In this document: piece after piece, positions 24,715 through 34,820 of the stretch | How positions within the stretch are numbered: the first letter of the stretch is position 1 | Layout of the letters: every line of letters begins with the position of its first letter | Assembly: GCF_000934685.1 (NCBI RefSeq) | Contig: NZ_JYNQ01000001.1 | Location: 682,001-746,000 of the forward strand | Origin: Lacinutrix sp. Hel_I_90 | Lineage (GTDB): Bacteria; Bacteroidota; Bacteroidia; Flavobacteriales; Flavobacteriaceae | Reading direction: 5' to 3' | DNA: 64,000 bases | The notes under the pieces: model-generated | Seen by the model: only the letters and a program-made list of their open reading frames with translations | What the model was told of the DNA's origin: nothing | The model's database searches: none | Made by a program: the position numbers and the translations under genes

Positions 24715-27700
24715 ATGCTTAAGAAGCAGACTTTTATACTCACTTTAGTTCTTTTTATCACTTTTAAACTAAATGCACAAGACCGCTCCAATTATAGTTT
24801 GTTGTGGAAAATTGAAGGAAAAGAACAGCTTAAACCTTCTTATTTATTTGGCACCATGCACGTTGACGATGCACGTGTTTTTGATTTTAGCGATGCGGTT
24901 TTGCCCGCCATTGAAAATACTGAAAAATTTGCTTTAGAAATTCAGCCAGACTCATTAATGATTAAATTATTTAGTAAGCCTACAAAAACAAAGGCTTATC
25001 TACAATTTAAGAAACTGTTAAATACTGAAAATTACACTAAAATAGCCAAGCGATTTAAGGAAGTTAATGGCTACGATATTGAAACTTCAGCGATTAAAGA
25101 TCCGAACATATTAATATCGATGCTTAGCCCTGATGATGATAAAGCATCTGATAAAGCAACTTTTGTTGACATGCATTTGCTGGGACATGCAAAAACAATG
25201 CAGAAGGACATAATAGGACTTGAAGACATCGATTCACAAATAAATTATTTTGAAAATGCTACTGAAGATAGGCAGCGTGAGATGTTATTGGAGGCATTAC
25301 ATTACGATACATCCACTTATCTATCTGAAATAGAAGCCCTAAAAAAAGTGTATATCACTGGCGATATAAATGCTATTAATACCATGGTTATGCCTTACAA
25401 TGGTTATGGTAAAGAGATGGAAGAACGAAATATAGTCATGACCAATAGTATTATTAAAGAAATGAAAGACAGTTCTGTGTTTTCTGCTGTTGGAGCCGCA
25501 CATTTACCCGGTAAGGTTGGATTAATTAAAATGTTACGTGATAAAGGCTATACTGTAACACCTGTAGAAGCTAATTTTACAGGTGTTTCAAAAACATATA
25601 ATATAGACAACAGTAAAATGAAATGGCATTCTTTTACAGATACAGATTTAGGCTTTACTGTTGAGACCCCTGGAATTAGTGGCTTAGAATCGACAAATAA
25701 AAATTTGAAAATTTATGTTTTTACGGACTTAACAACCAAAACTAATTATTCCTTTTTTGCTTTAGATTTTAGATTACAGAAAGAATTAACCAAAGACATA
25801 CTTTTTAAAAGAATCATAGACAATTCCGCAGAGCGATACAATGCAGAAGTATTAACAGAAAGATTAATAACAATTGATGGAGTAGAAAGTTACGAAGTTA
25901 TTCTAAAAATGAAAGAGGTATCTGATCCTAACCTAACGGGATTAAAATTTGTTTTCACCTTCAAGAACGGGATATTTTACCAGTTTATAGTATTAGATAA
26001 AATCGAAAAATTAAATTCAGAAAATGCTGTACGGTTTTTTAATTCTATCAAACTTCACAATCCAGAACCTTTAACTAAAAAGAAATGGTTGCGTTTTGAA
26101 AGTGGACAAGGTGCCTTTTCTGTAGATTTTCCTGACACTCCTATAGATAAGTCTAAAGAAGTTGATAGTCCTTATGAAGATGCCGAAGAACCGTATTACC
26201 TTAAAATGTATACGGCGTATGACCCAGAAAACAGATCAAAGTACCTCATGCGCTATAATGATATACCAAATGGGTATTATCTAAATGATTTGGATGCTGC
26301 TTTCGCATCTATGTCTGAGAGTTTTACTAGTAAAGCAGAATTAATAGGTAAACCAAAAACTATTTACCACGAAGGCTATATTGGCAAACAATATGAGCTA
26401 CTTATTAGTGGTCTATATCATAGTATCTGTAAGGTTTTTTTTAGAGGAAATAGAACGTATCTATTATTGTCTCAAAAAATAGATACGGGAGAAAAAACAA
26501 ACCCTGATAATAAATTTTTAAAAAGTTTTGAATTCAAGGATTTTCTTAAAGAGGAAGTTGTTTTACAAGAAAAGGAAGATTTCGTGTTTAAGAGTTTCAA
26601 AAACACCCGTACTTTAAGAGATGAGAACTATGATAACAGTGATGAATACACTTATAATTCCGTAGATCATTACACAAAAAATGAATCAACAGGCGATGTG
26701 TACTTGTTTGGTTATTCAAAATTGAAACCTTATTTTAAAATTGATACACTACATAACTTTTACGATTTATATAAAAAGGAACTTACGCAATGGACAGATA
26801 CAATAATTGATTATAAAAAAATTAATGTAAAGCATAGTGATGGCATAGAATTTACAATTATGTCTACCCAAGACAGTATTTTAAGCAAATATCTCCTTTG
26901 GTTAGACCATGATACTTTTTTTTATACAGGAGTATTTGCCGCTAAAGAAAACATTAATAGTGAATTAACTAATGAGATTCTTTATGGATATACCCCTAAA
27001 GACAATACAAAAAAATTCGATTATTACAGTTCTAAAACAACGCGCTTATTAAAGGACCTTAAAACAAAGGATTCTATTATTTTTAAACAGGCCATAGGTG
27101 CTTTTAATTATTATGAATTTGACCCAAACGACGTCAGCCAGCTTTACAAAGCTATAGATGAAACCTATGCTTCAGAAGAAAATAGAATCACTGTCATTAA
27201 GAATATCGTTAATGAGTTAATTAGAATTGACACTACTGATACACTTCCCCTTCTTGAAAACATTTATACTAATTATAGTGTAGATGAGGAAACCAAACGC
27301 AACATCATTCAAAATATACCAAATTTAAAAGACAAAAACAGTTTAGAAGTTTACAAAAAACTATTATTTAGCGATCCTCCAAAGGCAGAAGATAGCTACT
27401 ATAATTATAGCACATTTTCTCCATTTTTCGATTCTATTCCAATGGCTATTGAAAACTATAAAGCCTTAACAGAACTGAATACGTCTAAAAGATATCGCAA
27501 GCAAATACTAGACCTATCGCAGTATATACTAAAAACGGCTCATAAAAATGATATTATTACTTATTTTAATGAAATAACCAAGGATTCAAAAACCGATCTT
27601 CAATCCTACATACAATTACAAAAAAACAGTGATGAGTACAATTATAGTGAGCATTCATTAATCTATAGTTATCTCGAATATTTTAAAGAAATTCCTAAAG

Positions 27701-28236
27701 CAACAAACGTTAAAACTATTGCTGACTTTACGAAAGTATTGCTAAAATTAAATGCGAATAAATGGATGACATTGAAAACAGCAGAAACAAGAGTATTACA
27801 TCATTTAAAACTTTCTGGAAAATTAAAAAACACTCTGTTAGATAGCGTAGATACAAGGTTTGATTTGATGAAAGCTTACCATCAAGCAAATAGATTGAAT
27901 GAAGTTTCAGAGAAATTTTATGATGAAAATGAGTTTTCCAGAGTATCCCTAAAACAATATTTAGAAGCTATAGAAGAATACCCAGACAAAAGAGTTCTTT
28001 TAGGAAAACTCACAATAGATTCTGTACTGTATTATGCTTATGAGTTGAAGTATGAGTATGAAAATTTAGCAGATAACACTTCTTATCTGGCCTTAGTTAG
28101 AGTGGATTACAAAGTCACACAAGCGCATGAATTAAATTTATATAAAGTAGTCTGTGATTGGGATGTTGTTAATACGGATTGGAAAGCACAGGCAAAAGAA
28201 TTAGTAGCACTTAAAGACGAAAACACAGTGAATTAA
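24715..28236 (+). CDS. TraB/GumN family protein with very long C-terminal extension
   Basis: I take the ATG at 24715 because it begins a typical signal peptide (MLKKQTFILTLVLFITFKLNAQ); a GTG at 24670 and an ATG at 24697 are also in frame. After cleavage, residues about 25-275 form a TraB/GumN (Tiki-like) domain with YLFGTMHVDD and the later GAAHLPGKVG, the two GxxH motifs of this metalloprotease-like fold. About 890 residues follow without a recognised domain, including repeated beta-rich segments (about 300-460 and 460-610) and a helical end. Stand-alone GumN proteins are about 280-350 aa. It is probably periplasmic or on the cell surface. No partner gene is obvious. Confidence 0.8.
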   Translation: MLKKQTFILTLVLFITFKLNAQDRSNYSLLWKIEGKEQLKPSYLFGTMHVDDARVFDFSDAVLPAIENTEKFALEIQPDSLMIKLFSKPTKTKAYLQFKKLLNTENYTKIAKRFKEVNGYDIETSAIKDPNILISMLSPDDDKASDKATFVDMHLLGHAKTMQKDIIGLEDIDSQINYFENATEDRQREMLLEALHYDTSTYLSEIEALKKVYITGDINAINTMVMPYNGYGKEMEERNIVMTNSIIKEMKDSSVFSAVGAAHLPGKVGLIKMLRDKGYTVTPVEANFTGVSKTYNIDNSKMKWHSFTDTDLGFTVETPGISGLESTNKNLKIYVFTDLTTKTNYSFFALDFRLQKELTKDILFKRIIDNSAERYNAEVLTERLITIDGVESYEVILKMKEVSDPNLTGLKFVFTFKNGIFYQFIVLDKIEKLNSENAVRFFNSIKLHNPEPLTKKKWLRFESGQGAFSVDFPDTPIDKSKEVDSPYEDAEEPYYLKMYTAYDPENRSKYLMRYNDIPNGYYLNDLDAAFASMSESFTSKAELIGKPKTIYHEGYIGKQYELLISGLYHSICKVFFRGNRTYLLLSQKIDTGEKTNPDNKFLKSFEFKDFLKEEVVLQEKEDFVFKSFKNTRTLRDENYDNSDEYTYNSVDHYTKNESTGDVYLFGYSKLKPYFKIDTLHNFYDLYKKELTQWTDTIIDYKKINVKHSDGIEFTIMSTQDSILSKYLLWLDHDTFFYTGVFAAKENINSELTNEILYGYTPKDNTKKFDYYSSKTTRLLKDLKTKDSIIFKQAIGAFNYYEFDPNDVSQLYKAIDETYASEENRITVIKNIVNELIRIDTTDTLPLLENIYTNYSVDEETKRNIIQNIPNLKDKNSLEVYKKLLFSDPPKAEDSYYNYSTFSPFFDSIPMAIENYKALTELNTSKRYRKQILDLSQYILKTAHKNDIITYFNEITKDSKTDLQSYIQLQKNSDEYNYSEHSLIYSYLEYFKEIPKATNVKTIADFTKVLLKLNANKWMTLKTAETRVLHHLKLSGKLKNTLLDSVDTRFDLMKAYHQANRLNEVSEKFYDENEFSRVSLKQYLEAIEEYPDKRVLLGKLTIDSVLYYAYELKYEYENLADNTSYLALVRVDYKVTQAHELNLYKVVCDWDVVNTDWKAQAKELVALKDENTVN

Positions 28237-28248
28237 GTTTTTTAAATT

Positions 28249-28256
28249 TACCTTTG
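28249..28256 (+). promoter_or_regulatory. Candidate -7 promoter element for the helicase gene
   Basis: TACCTTTG matches the Bacteroidota -7 consensus TAnnTTTG. It lies about 100 bp before the DEAD-box start, just after the previous stop. No convincing -33 TTG was found at the right distance, so confidence is modest. Confidence 0.4.
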
Positions 28257-28358
28257 CATGAAAATTGGCACAGTGATTTTTAACCTGATATCTATTCTTT
28301 TATGAAATAAATCAGATTTAATTCGCATTCAAAACTAAAGCCTAAATTAAAATTTGTT

Positions 28359-29717
28359 ATGGCTCATTTTAGAGACTTAAATTTAAACACACCATTATAT
28401 AATGCGCTTGACGACTTAGGGTTTACAACACCTACTCCTATTCAAGCCGAAGCGTTTAGCGTTGTTGCCAGCGGTAAGGATATGGTTGGTATTGCACAAA
28501 CCGGCACGGGAAAAACCTTTGCCTATATGCTTCCTATTTTAAAACACTTACCGTTTTCTAAACAGGAAAACCCACGGGTCTTGGTTTTAGTACCCACCCG
28601 TGAATTAGTGGTACAAGTGGTTGATGAGATCGAAAAGCTCTCAAAGTATATTAATAACCGTGTATTAGGGGTTTATGGTGGCACAAATATTAATACACAA
28701 AAACAGGCTATTGCCAATGGTGTCGATATTTTAGTGGCCACACCGGGTCGTTTATACGATTTGGCTTTGAGCCGCGTGTTACAACTAAAAGCGATTCAAA
28801 AGCTGGTTATCGATGAAGTAGATGTTATGCTAGATTTAGGCTTTAGACATCAACTTATTAATATTTTTGATATCCTGCCAGAACGTCGCCAAAATATTAT
28901 GTTCTCTGCAACGATGACTAAAGATGTGGCGTATTTAATAGATGATTTCTTTATCGCACCAGAAAAAGTATCGATTGCAACTTCTGGGACACCTTTAGAA
29001 AACATTAAGCAAGAACGTTATGATGCACCAAACTTTTACACGAAACTAAACTTATTAAAATACATTCTTCAAGACGAAGAAACATACAATAAAGTGTTGA
29101 TTTTCGTCGCTTATAAAAAAATGGCCGATCGTCTATTTGAAGCTTTAGAGGAAGAATTTAAAGAAGAACTCTGCGTTATTCACTCTAATAAAACTCAAAA
29201 TTATAGATTGCGTAGTATCGAACAATTTCGCGAAGGCTTTAATAGAATCCTTGTGGCTACAGATGTTATGGCTCGTGGACTAGATATTGATAATGTATCG
29301 CACGTTATTAATTTTGACACACCAGACTATCCAGAAAATTACATGCACCGTATTGGTAGAACAGGTCGTGCAGAACGAGAAGGTCGTGCCTTGGTACTAT
29401 CTACTGAAAAAGAACAACAGGCTTTAGAAGACATAGAATCATTAATGGATATGAAAATTCCGTTACTCGATTTCCCCTCATCTGTTGAAGTTTCGAAAGA
29501 ATTGATTGAAGAAGAACGTGAAGTCATTAGAGAGCGAAACAACCCACACAAGAGAATAAAAAATGATGACGAGCCTGGTGCTGCTTTTCATGAGCGATCA
29601 GAAAAAAACTCAAAAGAAAATTTAGGGGGCTCTTATAAATTTAAAATTGCGGCTAAATATAAAAAGCCAAAAACCAAAGGTGACAAGAATTATAATAAAA
29701 GAAATAAGAAAAAGTAA
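28359..29717 (+). CDS. DEAD-box RNA helicase (RhlE/CsdA-like)
   Basis: This 452-aa ATP-dependent RNA helicase shows the Q-motif (TPIQAEAF), motif I AQTGTGKTF, Ia PTRELV, motif II DEVD (in VIDEVDVMLDLGF, Val instead of the usual Ala), motif III SAT, motif V TDVMARGLD and motif VI HRIGRTGRAER. The tail (about 390-452) is Lys/Asn-rich and probably binds RNA. Expected roles are RNA remodelling during cold or ribosome assembly. It is transcribed alone. Confidence 0.93.
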   Translation: MAHFRDLNLNTPLYNALDDLGFTTPTPIQAEAFSVVASGKDMVGIAQTGTGKTFAYMLPILKHLPFSKQENPRVLVLVPTRELVVQVVDEIEKLSKYINNRVLGVYGGTNINTQKQAIANGVDILVATPGRLYDLALSRVLQLKAIQKLVIDEVDVMLDLGFRHQLINIFDILPERRQNIMFSATMTKDVAYLIDDFFIAPEKVSIATSGTPLENIKQERYDAPNFYTKLNLLKYILQDEETYNKVLIFVAYKKMADRLFEALEEEFKEELCVIHSNKTQNYRLRSIEQFREGFNRILVATDVMARGLDIDNVSHVINFDTPDYPENYMHRIGRTGRAEREGRALVLSTEKEQQALEDIESLMDMKIPLLDFPSSVEVSKELIEEEREVIRERNNPHKRIKNDDEPGAAFHERSEKNSKENLGGSYKFKIAAKYKKPKTKGDKNYNKRNKKK

Positions 29718-29831
29718 GCTTATAACTACCAGTATTTAAACTTTTTACGCATAATATCGGTAGATTTAATACCTTTATCTAAAAGTTTCCGTTTTATACA
29801 TAAAGTTCAATCTAATTAATTAGATTTAAAT

Positions 29832-30422
29832 ATGCAAACGGTCCATAACATACTTTCTAACAATAATTTATATCAAGACGATTTTGATTTCACTAGTCGC
29901 TTGGTAAATAATAATTGGGTGCTTGTAAATGAGATCAAACAAACCAAGACCATTTATAATTTCTTCTTAGACAACTCACTCACAATTTCAAAAAATGGTA
30001 CTGTTGCCAAAGCCCATTGGCATTATGTTAATCCGGAGTATATTAGAATTACAAGTAATAATGAAATAAACGTCATCAAAATCAATTTTAGAGACGATGA
30101 TATTTTAACCTTAGATATTGATAGGAGTTCTAACGAATTAGCTGTTTTTATTAATGAAAGTAAAAGTACAACACCACTAAACACGCGTCATGCGATAACT
30201 GAATTTCTGCACAATAAGTACATTAATAAAGCAAGAACGATCATACACAATCATGAATATTATTATATTGAAAAATCTATAGAATATGGGCCGTTTACCG
30301 CAAAGCACTTAATTGATAAGGCAGAAAAGGATAACATTAGCGCACAATGCTTTATTCGTGAACCTCAGGATGCTGATTATAGTAAAAGGTTACGTATTAA
30401 AGATTTAATTGAAGCTATTTAA
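29832..30422 (+). CDS. Hypothetical protein with possible GYF_2-like C-terminus
   Basis: The 196-aa soluble protein has no recognised family. The first ~135 residues contain alternating Trp/Tyr strands (TISKNGTVAKAHWHYVNPEY). The last ~55 (YYYIEKSIEYGPFTAKHL, then AQCFIREPQDADYSKRLRI) resemble the GYF_2/DUF4339 pattern of an aromatic residue before GPF and a downstream signature residue. That match is by eye only. A terminator hairpin follows. Confidence 0.7.
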   Translation: MQTVHNILSNNNLYQDDFDFTSRLVNNNWVLVNEIKQTKTIYNFFLDNSLTISKNGTVAKAHWHYVNPEYIRITSNNEINVIKINFRDDDILTLDIDRSSNELAVFINESKSTTPLNTRHAITEFLHNKYINKARTIIHNHEYYYIEKSIEYGPFTAKHLIDKAEKDNISAQCFIREPQDADYSKRLRIKDLIEAI

Positions 30423-30453
30423 ACTGTTTTATTTCAGAAAATATATAATACAC

Positions 30454-30490
30454 AAAAAGCGAATCTAAAATTTGGATTCGCTTTTTTTTT
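30454..30490. terminator. Rho-independent terminator
   Basis: AAAAAGCGAATC and GATTCGCTTTTTTTTT form a strong stem with a T-run on the plus strand. The mirrored A-run lets it also serve the convergent ExbB-like gene. Confidence 0.8.
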
Positions 30491-30519
30491 AGTTTTTTTT
30501 TAGTTTTTTTTTTAAAATA

Positions 30520-30894
30520 TTATTCTTTTTGAATCCACCTTAAAATTAAAATACCAATTCTAGAGATCACAAAAGTAAAAAGTCCAAAAGTAGCTGTTAA
30601 CAGTGATACTTTAAGTCCTCCAGCCATGACACCAGAATCGATATCACCTAGAGATTGTACGACATCAAAAGCTTGAATAAGCCCTAATACAGAGCCTAGA
30701 AAACCAAGCGCTAAACCCAAAAGACTAGCATCTGTTGCTAAGCTTAACATTCTTTTGGATACTACTTCGTCTTTCTTTAAATTTAAGAAACCTCTAATGA
30801 TAAAGAAAATAGAGAGTAAAAGTGTGATTAAAATAAGTGACATAAATAACGGTCCACCCTCTGTGAAGCGATTTGAAACTAATAATACATTCAT
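30520..30894 (-). CDS. MotA/TolQ/ExbB-like small membrane protein
   Basis: This 124-aa protein has three membrane helices (about 16-38, 54-74 and 92-119). The central LGLALGFLGSVLGLIQAFDV and GGLKVSLLTATFGLFTFVIS match the proton-channel core of MotA/TolQ/ExbB proteins. It is shorter than ExbB (about 220-270 aa) and lacks the large cytoplasmic loop. No ExbD or TonB gene is near, so energy transduction to the outer membrane is uncertain. Confidence 0.7.
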   Translation of the reverse strand: MNVLLVSNRFTEGGPLFMSLILITLLLSIFFIIRGFLNLKKDEVVSKRMLSLATDASLLGLALGFLGSVLGLIQAFDVVQSLGDIDSGVMAGGLKVSLLTATFGLFTFVISRIGILILRWIQKE

Positions 30895-31085
30895 AATTGT
30901 TACGGGTTTTGATTAAGATACTTCAAACTTAATCCGAATAGCTTTTCAAAAAAATGAAATGCGACAGACTACCACTTTAGTAACCGATTAAACAAAATGC
31001 TAAAACAATTGCTAAACTGGTCATTCGTCTATAAAACGTTAATTACCATCAAAAATATGTTATTATTGTAAGACTTTTACAAACC

Positions 31086-32156
31086 ATGTTAGAAAAGAGA
31101 TTCTTATTAAAAAAACTTGGTCAGCTACTCCTGCATATTTTGTTCTGGTGTGCTGTGCTTATATTTTTTACCTATTTTTTCGGAACCGATAGTACGCATT
31201 TTAATAATGTACTCGCTTTTTCTCTTTTCTTAATGCCTATTACTATTGCTACTACTTACGTTTCAATATATAAATTAATACCCGATTATTTAGTTACTAA
31301 ACGGTATTTTCTTTTTGTGTTATATAGTGTGTATACCCTTATTATTTCTGCTTATTTAATCATGCTCTCTATTTTTTTTAGTTTGATATACTTATCAAAC
31401 TTTAAGTACGACCAAATGAATCCCATAACTAAAAACCTGGTGTTTGTAATGACTAGTGTTTATCTTATAGTTGTTATAGTTAGTGCTTTTAAATTATTAA
31501 AGGCAAATTTAAGAAACAGCACAAAAACGAATCTTTTAGAAAAGAAAATTCTGCAAACGCAGTTAAAGTTAAAAGAACAAGAACTGAATTATTTAAAGAT
31601 GCAAATTCATCCACATTTCTTATTCAATACTTTAAATACCATGTATGGTTTCGCCTTAAAGAAAGCTGATGAAACGCCAGAAATGATATTAAAACTTTCT
31701 AATTTATTAGATTATTTACTTTATCAAGCAGATAAACCTTTTGTAAGTTTAACTGAAGAAATAAGCCATATAAAAGACTATATAGCACTAGAACAATTAC
31801 GCTTTAATGACACGTTGGAAGTTTGTTTTTCTTCAGAACATAGCTCTGAAACCACTAAAATATCGCCAATGCTACTCATGCCGTTTGTTGAAAACAGTTT
31901 TAAACATGGCGCTATTAAAAATGGAGCACTTAAGGTAGACATTACTATATCCTGTATCGACGAGATCCTATTATTCAACATAAAAAACACCTCGTATAAG
32001 GCTACAAATAGCCAACATGGTATTGGTTTAGATAATATAAAAAAACGTCTCGAATTATTGTATGAGGATAATTATAAACTGAATATCGCAGAAAATGATA
32101 CTTTCTTTGAAGTAACTCTGCGTTTAAACACTAAAAGTATAGCAACAAATGTCTAA
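31086..32156 (+). CDS. LytS/YehU-type sensor histidine kinase
   Basis: This is a 356-aa kinase with four N-terminal membrane helices (about 12-34, 42-66, 74-100 and 112-138) and no extracellular sensor domain. A linker coiled coil precedes the His_kinase box QIHPHFLFNTLNTMYGFALK, with the phospho-acceptor His. The ATPase part shows MPFVENSFKHGAI and HGIGLDNIKKRLELLY. It pairs with the LytTR regulator overlapping its 3-prime end by 8 bp. The stimulus is unknown. Confidence 0.92.
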   Translation: MLEKRFLLKKLGQLLLHILFWCAVLIFFTYFFGTDSTHFNNVLAFSLFLMPITIATTYVSIYKLIPDYLVTKRYFLFVLYSVYTLIISAYLIMLSIFFSLIYLSNFKYDQMNPITKNLVFVMTSVYLIVVIVSAFKLLKANLRNSTKTNLLEKKILQTQLKLKEQELNYLKMQIHPHFLFNTLNTMYGFALKKADETPEMILKLSNLLDYLLYQADKPFVSLTEEISHIKDYIALEQLRFNDTLEVCFSSEHSSETTKISPMLLMPFVENSFKHGAIKNGALKVDITISCIDEILLFNIKNTSYKATNSQHGIGLDNIKKRLELLYEDNYKLNIAENDTFFEVTLRLNTKSIATNV

Positions 32157-32859
32157 TGTAATAAAATGTATTATTGTTGATGATGAAACAATAGCAAGAG
32201 AAATTATTGCAACGCATTTGGCTAAAATAGAGACTATAGAAATAGTTAAAAGCTGCAGCAATGCTATTGAAGCTTTTAATTGTATTAATGCTCATAGCAT
32301 AGATTTGATTTTTCTTGATATTAATATGCCTGAGATTTCGGGAATCGCCTTTGCTAAATCAATAAATAAGGATATTAAAGTTATTTTCACAACAGCGTAT
32401 CGTGATTATGCTGTAGAAGGTTTCGAATTACAAGCCGTAGATTATTTACTCAAACCCATAGCCTTTCACCGCTTATTGAAAGCTGTAAACACCTATTTTG
32501 ATGTTTACAACACGAATGAAAATACAGAAAACAAAACGGACGACGCTAGCCAATTTATGTTTGTACGCTCAGAGAGGCGCATGCTAAAAGTGGACTTTAA
32601 CGCTATCGTTTATGTTGAAAGCTTAAGCGATTATATAAAGATTCATTTACCAAATGAGACCATCGTTACGCGAGAAACCATAAGTGCCCTTGAAGCCAAA
32701 TTACCCAAACAACAATTTATGCGTATTCACCGGTCCTATATTATTTCTATAAAACACATTACAGCTTTTACCAATGAACATATTACGATTACAGTAAAGG
32801 CCTTACCAATTAGTAGAAGTTATAAAAAAGAGGTTTTAAAGGTTTTGGAAAGGTATTAA
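32149..32859 (+). CDS. LytTR-family response regulator
   Basis: The 236-aa regulator has a receiver domain (1-120; acidic pair in IIVDDETIA, phospho-acceptor Asp in IFLDINMPEISG, Lys in YLLKPI) and a LytTR DNA-binding domain (about 135-236; VRSERRMLKV, AIVYVESLSDYIKIHL, FMRIHRSYIIS). The start overlaps the kinase stop by 8 bp, so the two are coupled. LytTR proteins bind promoter repeats; targets cannot be told from this window. Confidence 0.93.
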   Translation: MSNVIKCIIVDDETIAREIIATHLAKIETIEIVKSCSNAIEAFNCINAHSIDLIFLDINMPEISGIAFAKSINKDIKVIFTTAYRDYAVEGFELQAVDYLLKPIAFHRLLKAVNTYFDVYNTNENTENKTDDASQFMFVRSERRMLKVDFNAIVYVESLSDYIKIHLPNETIVTRETISALEAKLPKQQFMRIHRSYIISIKHITAFTNEHITITVKALPISRSYKKEVLKVLERY

Positions 32860-32892
32860 TTTACTATTCCGGCCAATGCAGGAATGATAATT

Positions 32893-32927
32893 AAAAAAAG
32901 CGAGCCTAAATTAGGCTCGCTTTTTAA
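32893..32927. terminator. Bidirectional terminator after the LytTR gene
   Basis: AAAAAAAGCGAGCCTAA and TTAGGCTCGCTTTTTAA form a near-perfect stem with T-runs in both directions, between the LytTR gene and convergent lpd. A degraded dispersed repeat (CACTTCGACAAGTGCAGTGT) follows at 32938-32960. Confidence 0.85.
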
Positions 32928-32985
32928 TAGTATTTAGACACTTCGACAAGTGCAGTGTAACCTTATTTTTTAATTCTTTTTAATT

Positions 32986-34386
32986 TTAAACATGCAAAGC
33001 ACGATCCTCAGTTGCTGCTAAAGCGGCTTCTTTTACGGCTTCAGCAAAGGTTGGGTGTGCATGCGACATTCGTGAAATATCTTCAGCAGAGGCTCTAAAT
33101 TCCATAGCTACTACAGCTTCGGCTATTAAATCTGCACAACGTGCGCCAATCATATGTACACCTAATACTTCATCGGTCTTTTTATCGGCTAGGATTTTCA
33201 CAAAGCCGTCTAAATCGCCTCCTGCTCTGGCACGACCTAAAGCTCGAAATGGAAACTGTCCAACTTTATAGTCTGCTCCTGCTTCTTTAAGCTCTTCTTC
33301 GGTTTTACCAACGGCGGCAACTTCTGGCCAGGTGTAAACAACCCCAGGAATTAAGTTATAATCGATATGAGGTTTTTGGCCTGCTAAAGTTTCAGCTACA
33401 AAAACACCCTCTTCTTCTGCTTTATGAGCCAACATTGCTCCTTTTACAACATCGCCAATGGCATAAATATTAGAAATACTCGTTTGTAAATGCTCATTAA
33501 CTTCTATTTGCCCCTTATCTGTTAATTTCACTCCAGCGGCTTCCGCATTTAAACCGTCAGTGTAGGGACGACGACCAACAGAAACTAAACAATAATCGCC
33601 TTTAAACTCAACAACTTCGCCTTTTTTATTCTCGGCTTTCACGATAACTTCATCTCCAACACGTTCCACAGATTTCACCTTGTGAGACACTTCCATCTTA
33701 CATTTTGCCTTCTTAAAGACTTTATTTAATTCTTTAGACAGCGCAGCATCCATAGTAGGAATAATTCTATCCATATATTCTATTACGGTTACTTCTGCCC
33801 CTAAACGTCTGTATACTTGTCCTAACTCTAGGCCAATAACACCGCCACCAATCACAATCATGTGTTTTGGTATTTCTTTAAGTTTTAAAGCTTCTGTAGA
33901 CGTTATAATACGTTCTTTGTCTAAAGTAATAAACGGTAAGTTTGATGGTTTAGAACCTGTTGCTATAATGATATTTTTAGCTTCAATTTCTGTCGTTTTC
34001 TCACCTTTTACAATAATATGTGTCGCATCTTTAAAGCTACCTAAACCTTGGTATACGTCAATATTGTTTTTCTTCATTAAGAAGTCGATACCGCCCGTTG
34101 TTTGATCAACAACAGCCTGCTTACGACCAATCATCTTTTCTAAATTCACTTTAATATCACCAGGAATTTCTATTCCATGTTCTTCAAAATGTTTAGTAGC
34201 GTCTTCATAATGGTGTGAAGAGGCTAAAAGTGCTTTACTTGGAATGCAACCAACGTTAAGGCAGGTTCCTCCTAGTGTCGCATATTTTTCTATAATGGCA
34301 GTTTTCATGCCTAGTTGAGCGCAACGAATGGCTGCAACGTATCCTCCAGGTCCAGAGCCAATAATGGCTACATCATATTTACTCAT
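32986..34386 (-). CDS. lpdA: Dihydrolipoyl dehydrogenase (E3)
   Basis: This 466-aa flavoprotein reoxidises dihydrolipoamide in 2-oxoacid dehydrogenase and glycine-cleavage complexes. It shows the FAD motif IIGSGPGGYVAAIRCAQLG, the redox disulfide GGTCLNVGCIPSK, the NAD motif VIGGGVIGLELGQVY, the second FAD motif YAIGDVV and the catalytic HAHPTFAEA near the C-terminus. No E1/E2 genes are adjacent, so it is probably shared among complexes. Confidence 0.95.
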   Translation of the reverse strand: MSKYDVAIIGSGPGGYVAAIRCAQLGMKTAIIEKYATLGGTCLNVGCIPSKALLASSHHYEDATKHFEEHGIEIPGDIKVNLEKMIGRKQAVVDQTTGGIDFLMKKNNIDVYQGLGSFKDATHIIVKGEKTTEIEAKNIIIATGSKPSNLPFITLDKERIITSTEALKLKEIPKHMIVIGGGVIGLELGQVYRRLGAEVTVIEYMDRIIPTMDAALSKELNKVFKKAKCKMEVSHKVKSVERVGDEVIVKAENKKGEVVEFKGDYCLVSVGRRPYTDGLNAEAAGVKLTDKGQIEVNEHLQTSISNIYAIGDVVKGAMLAHKAEEEGVFVAETLAGQKPHIDYNLIPGVVYTWPEVAAVGKTEEELKEAGADYKVGQFPFRALGRARAGGDLDGFVKILADKKTDEVLGVHMIGARCADLIAEAVVAMEFRASAEDISRMSHAHPTFAEAVKEAALAATEDRALHV

Positions 34387-34480
34387 AAATGTTATATTTT
34401 TTTCGCTTTTGTGGAAATTGATAATTTAAAAACGATTACAAAAGTACGATTTTGATTTTTTATTAATGCCTGACACTTAA

Positions 34481-34672
34481 CTATTTTTTGAATAGCTCAG
34501 CAATAAACAACATCAATATACAATTATGATTCATAGAATTATGCTTCTTATCGGCTATGAATTTTAAATCGTTACTATCAGTTCGTCCTAAATTATAACT
34601 TATTCCAATTAAAAATCCAGCTTTAGATTTAAACCCTTTCCAGAATTTAAATTTAACTCTATTTATTTTTGA
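34481..34672 (-). pseudogene. Possible remnant of an outer-membrane protein gene
   Basis: A 63-codon open stretch without a usable start ends at TAG (34481-34483) and is preceded directly by a stop codon. It reads KAGFLIGISYNLGRTDSNDL, like the terminal strands of a flavobacterial porin-type protein. The rest of the 517-bp gap (34387-34903) between lpd and the PAS-LuxR gene has no other coding signal, only a terminator-like hairpin at its right end. This is a weak call. Confidence 0.3.
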
Positions 34673-34765
34673 TTAAGAAGTAAAAACAGAAAACTACGGG
34701 CTTTAGCCCTATCAAAACATAGAAAATCTATTACCTATTAAAAGGATGATAGAATTGAAGTATAT

Positions 34766-34820
34766 AAAAAAACAGCCCATTCATAAACACTACTCGTGTT
34801 TATTCGAAAAGGCTGTTTTA
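34766..34820. terminator. Terminator-like compound hairpin
   Basis: AAAACAGCC pairs with GGCTGTTTT, and inside it ATAAACAC pairs with GTGTTTAT around TACTC. The flanking A- and T-runs suit termination on either strand; it is downstream of the minus-strand PAS-LuxR gene. Confidence 0.6.
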
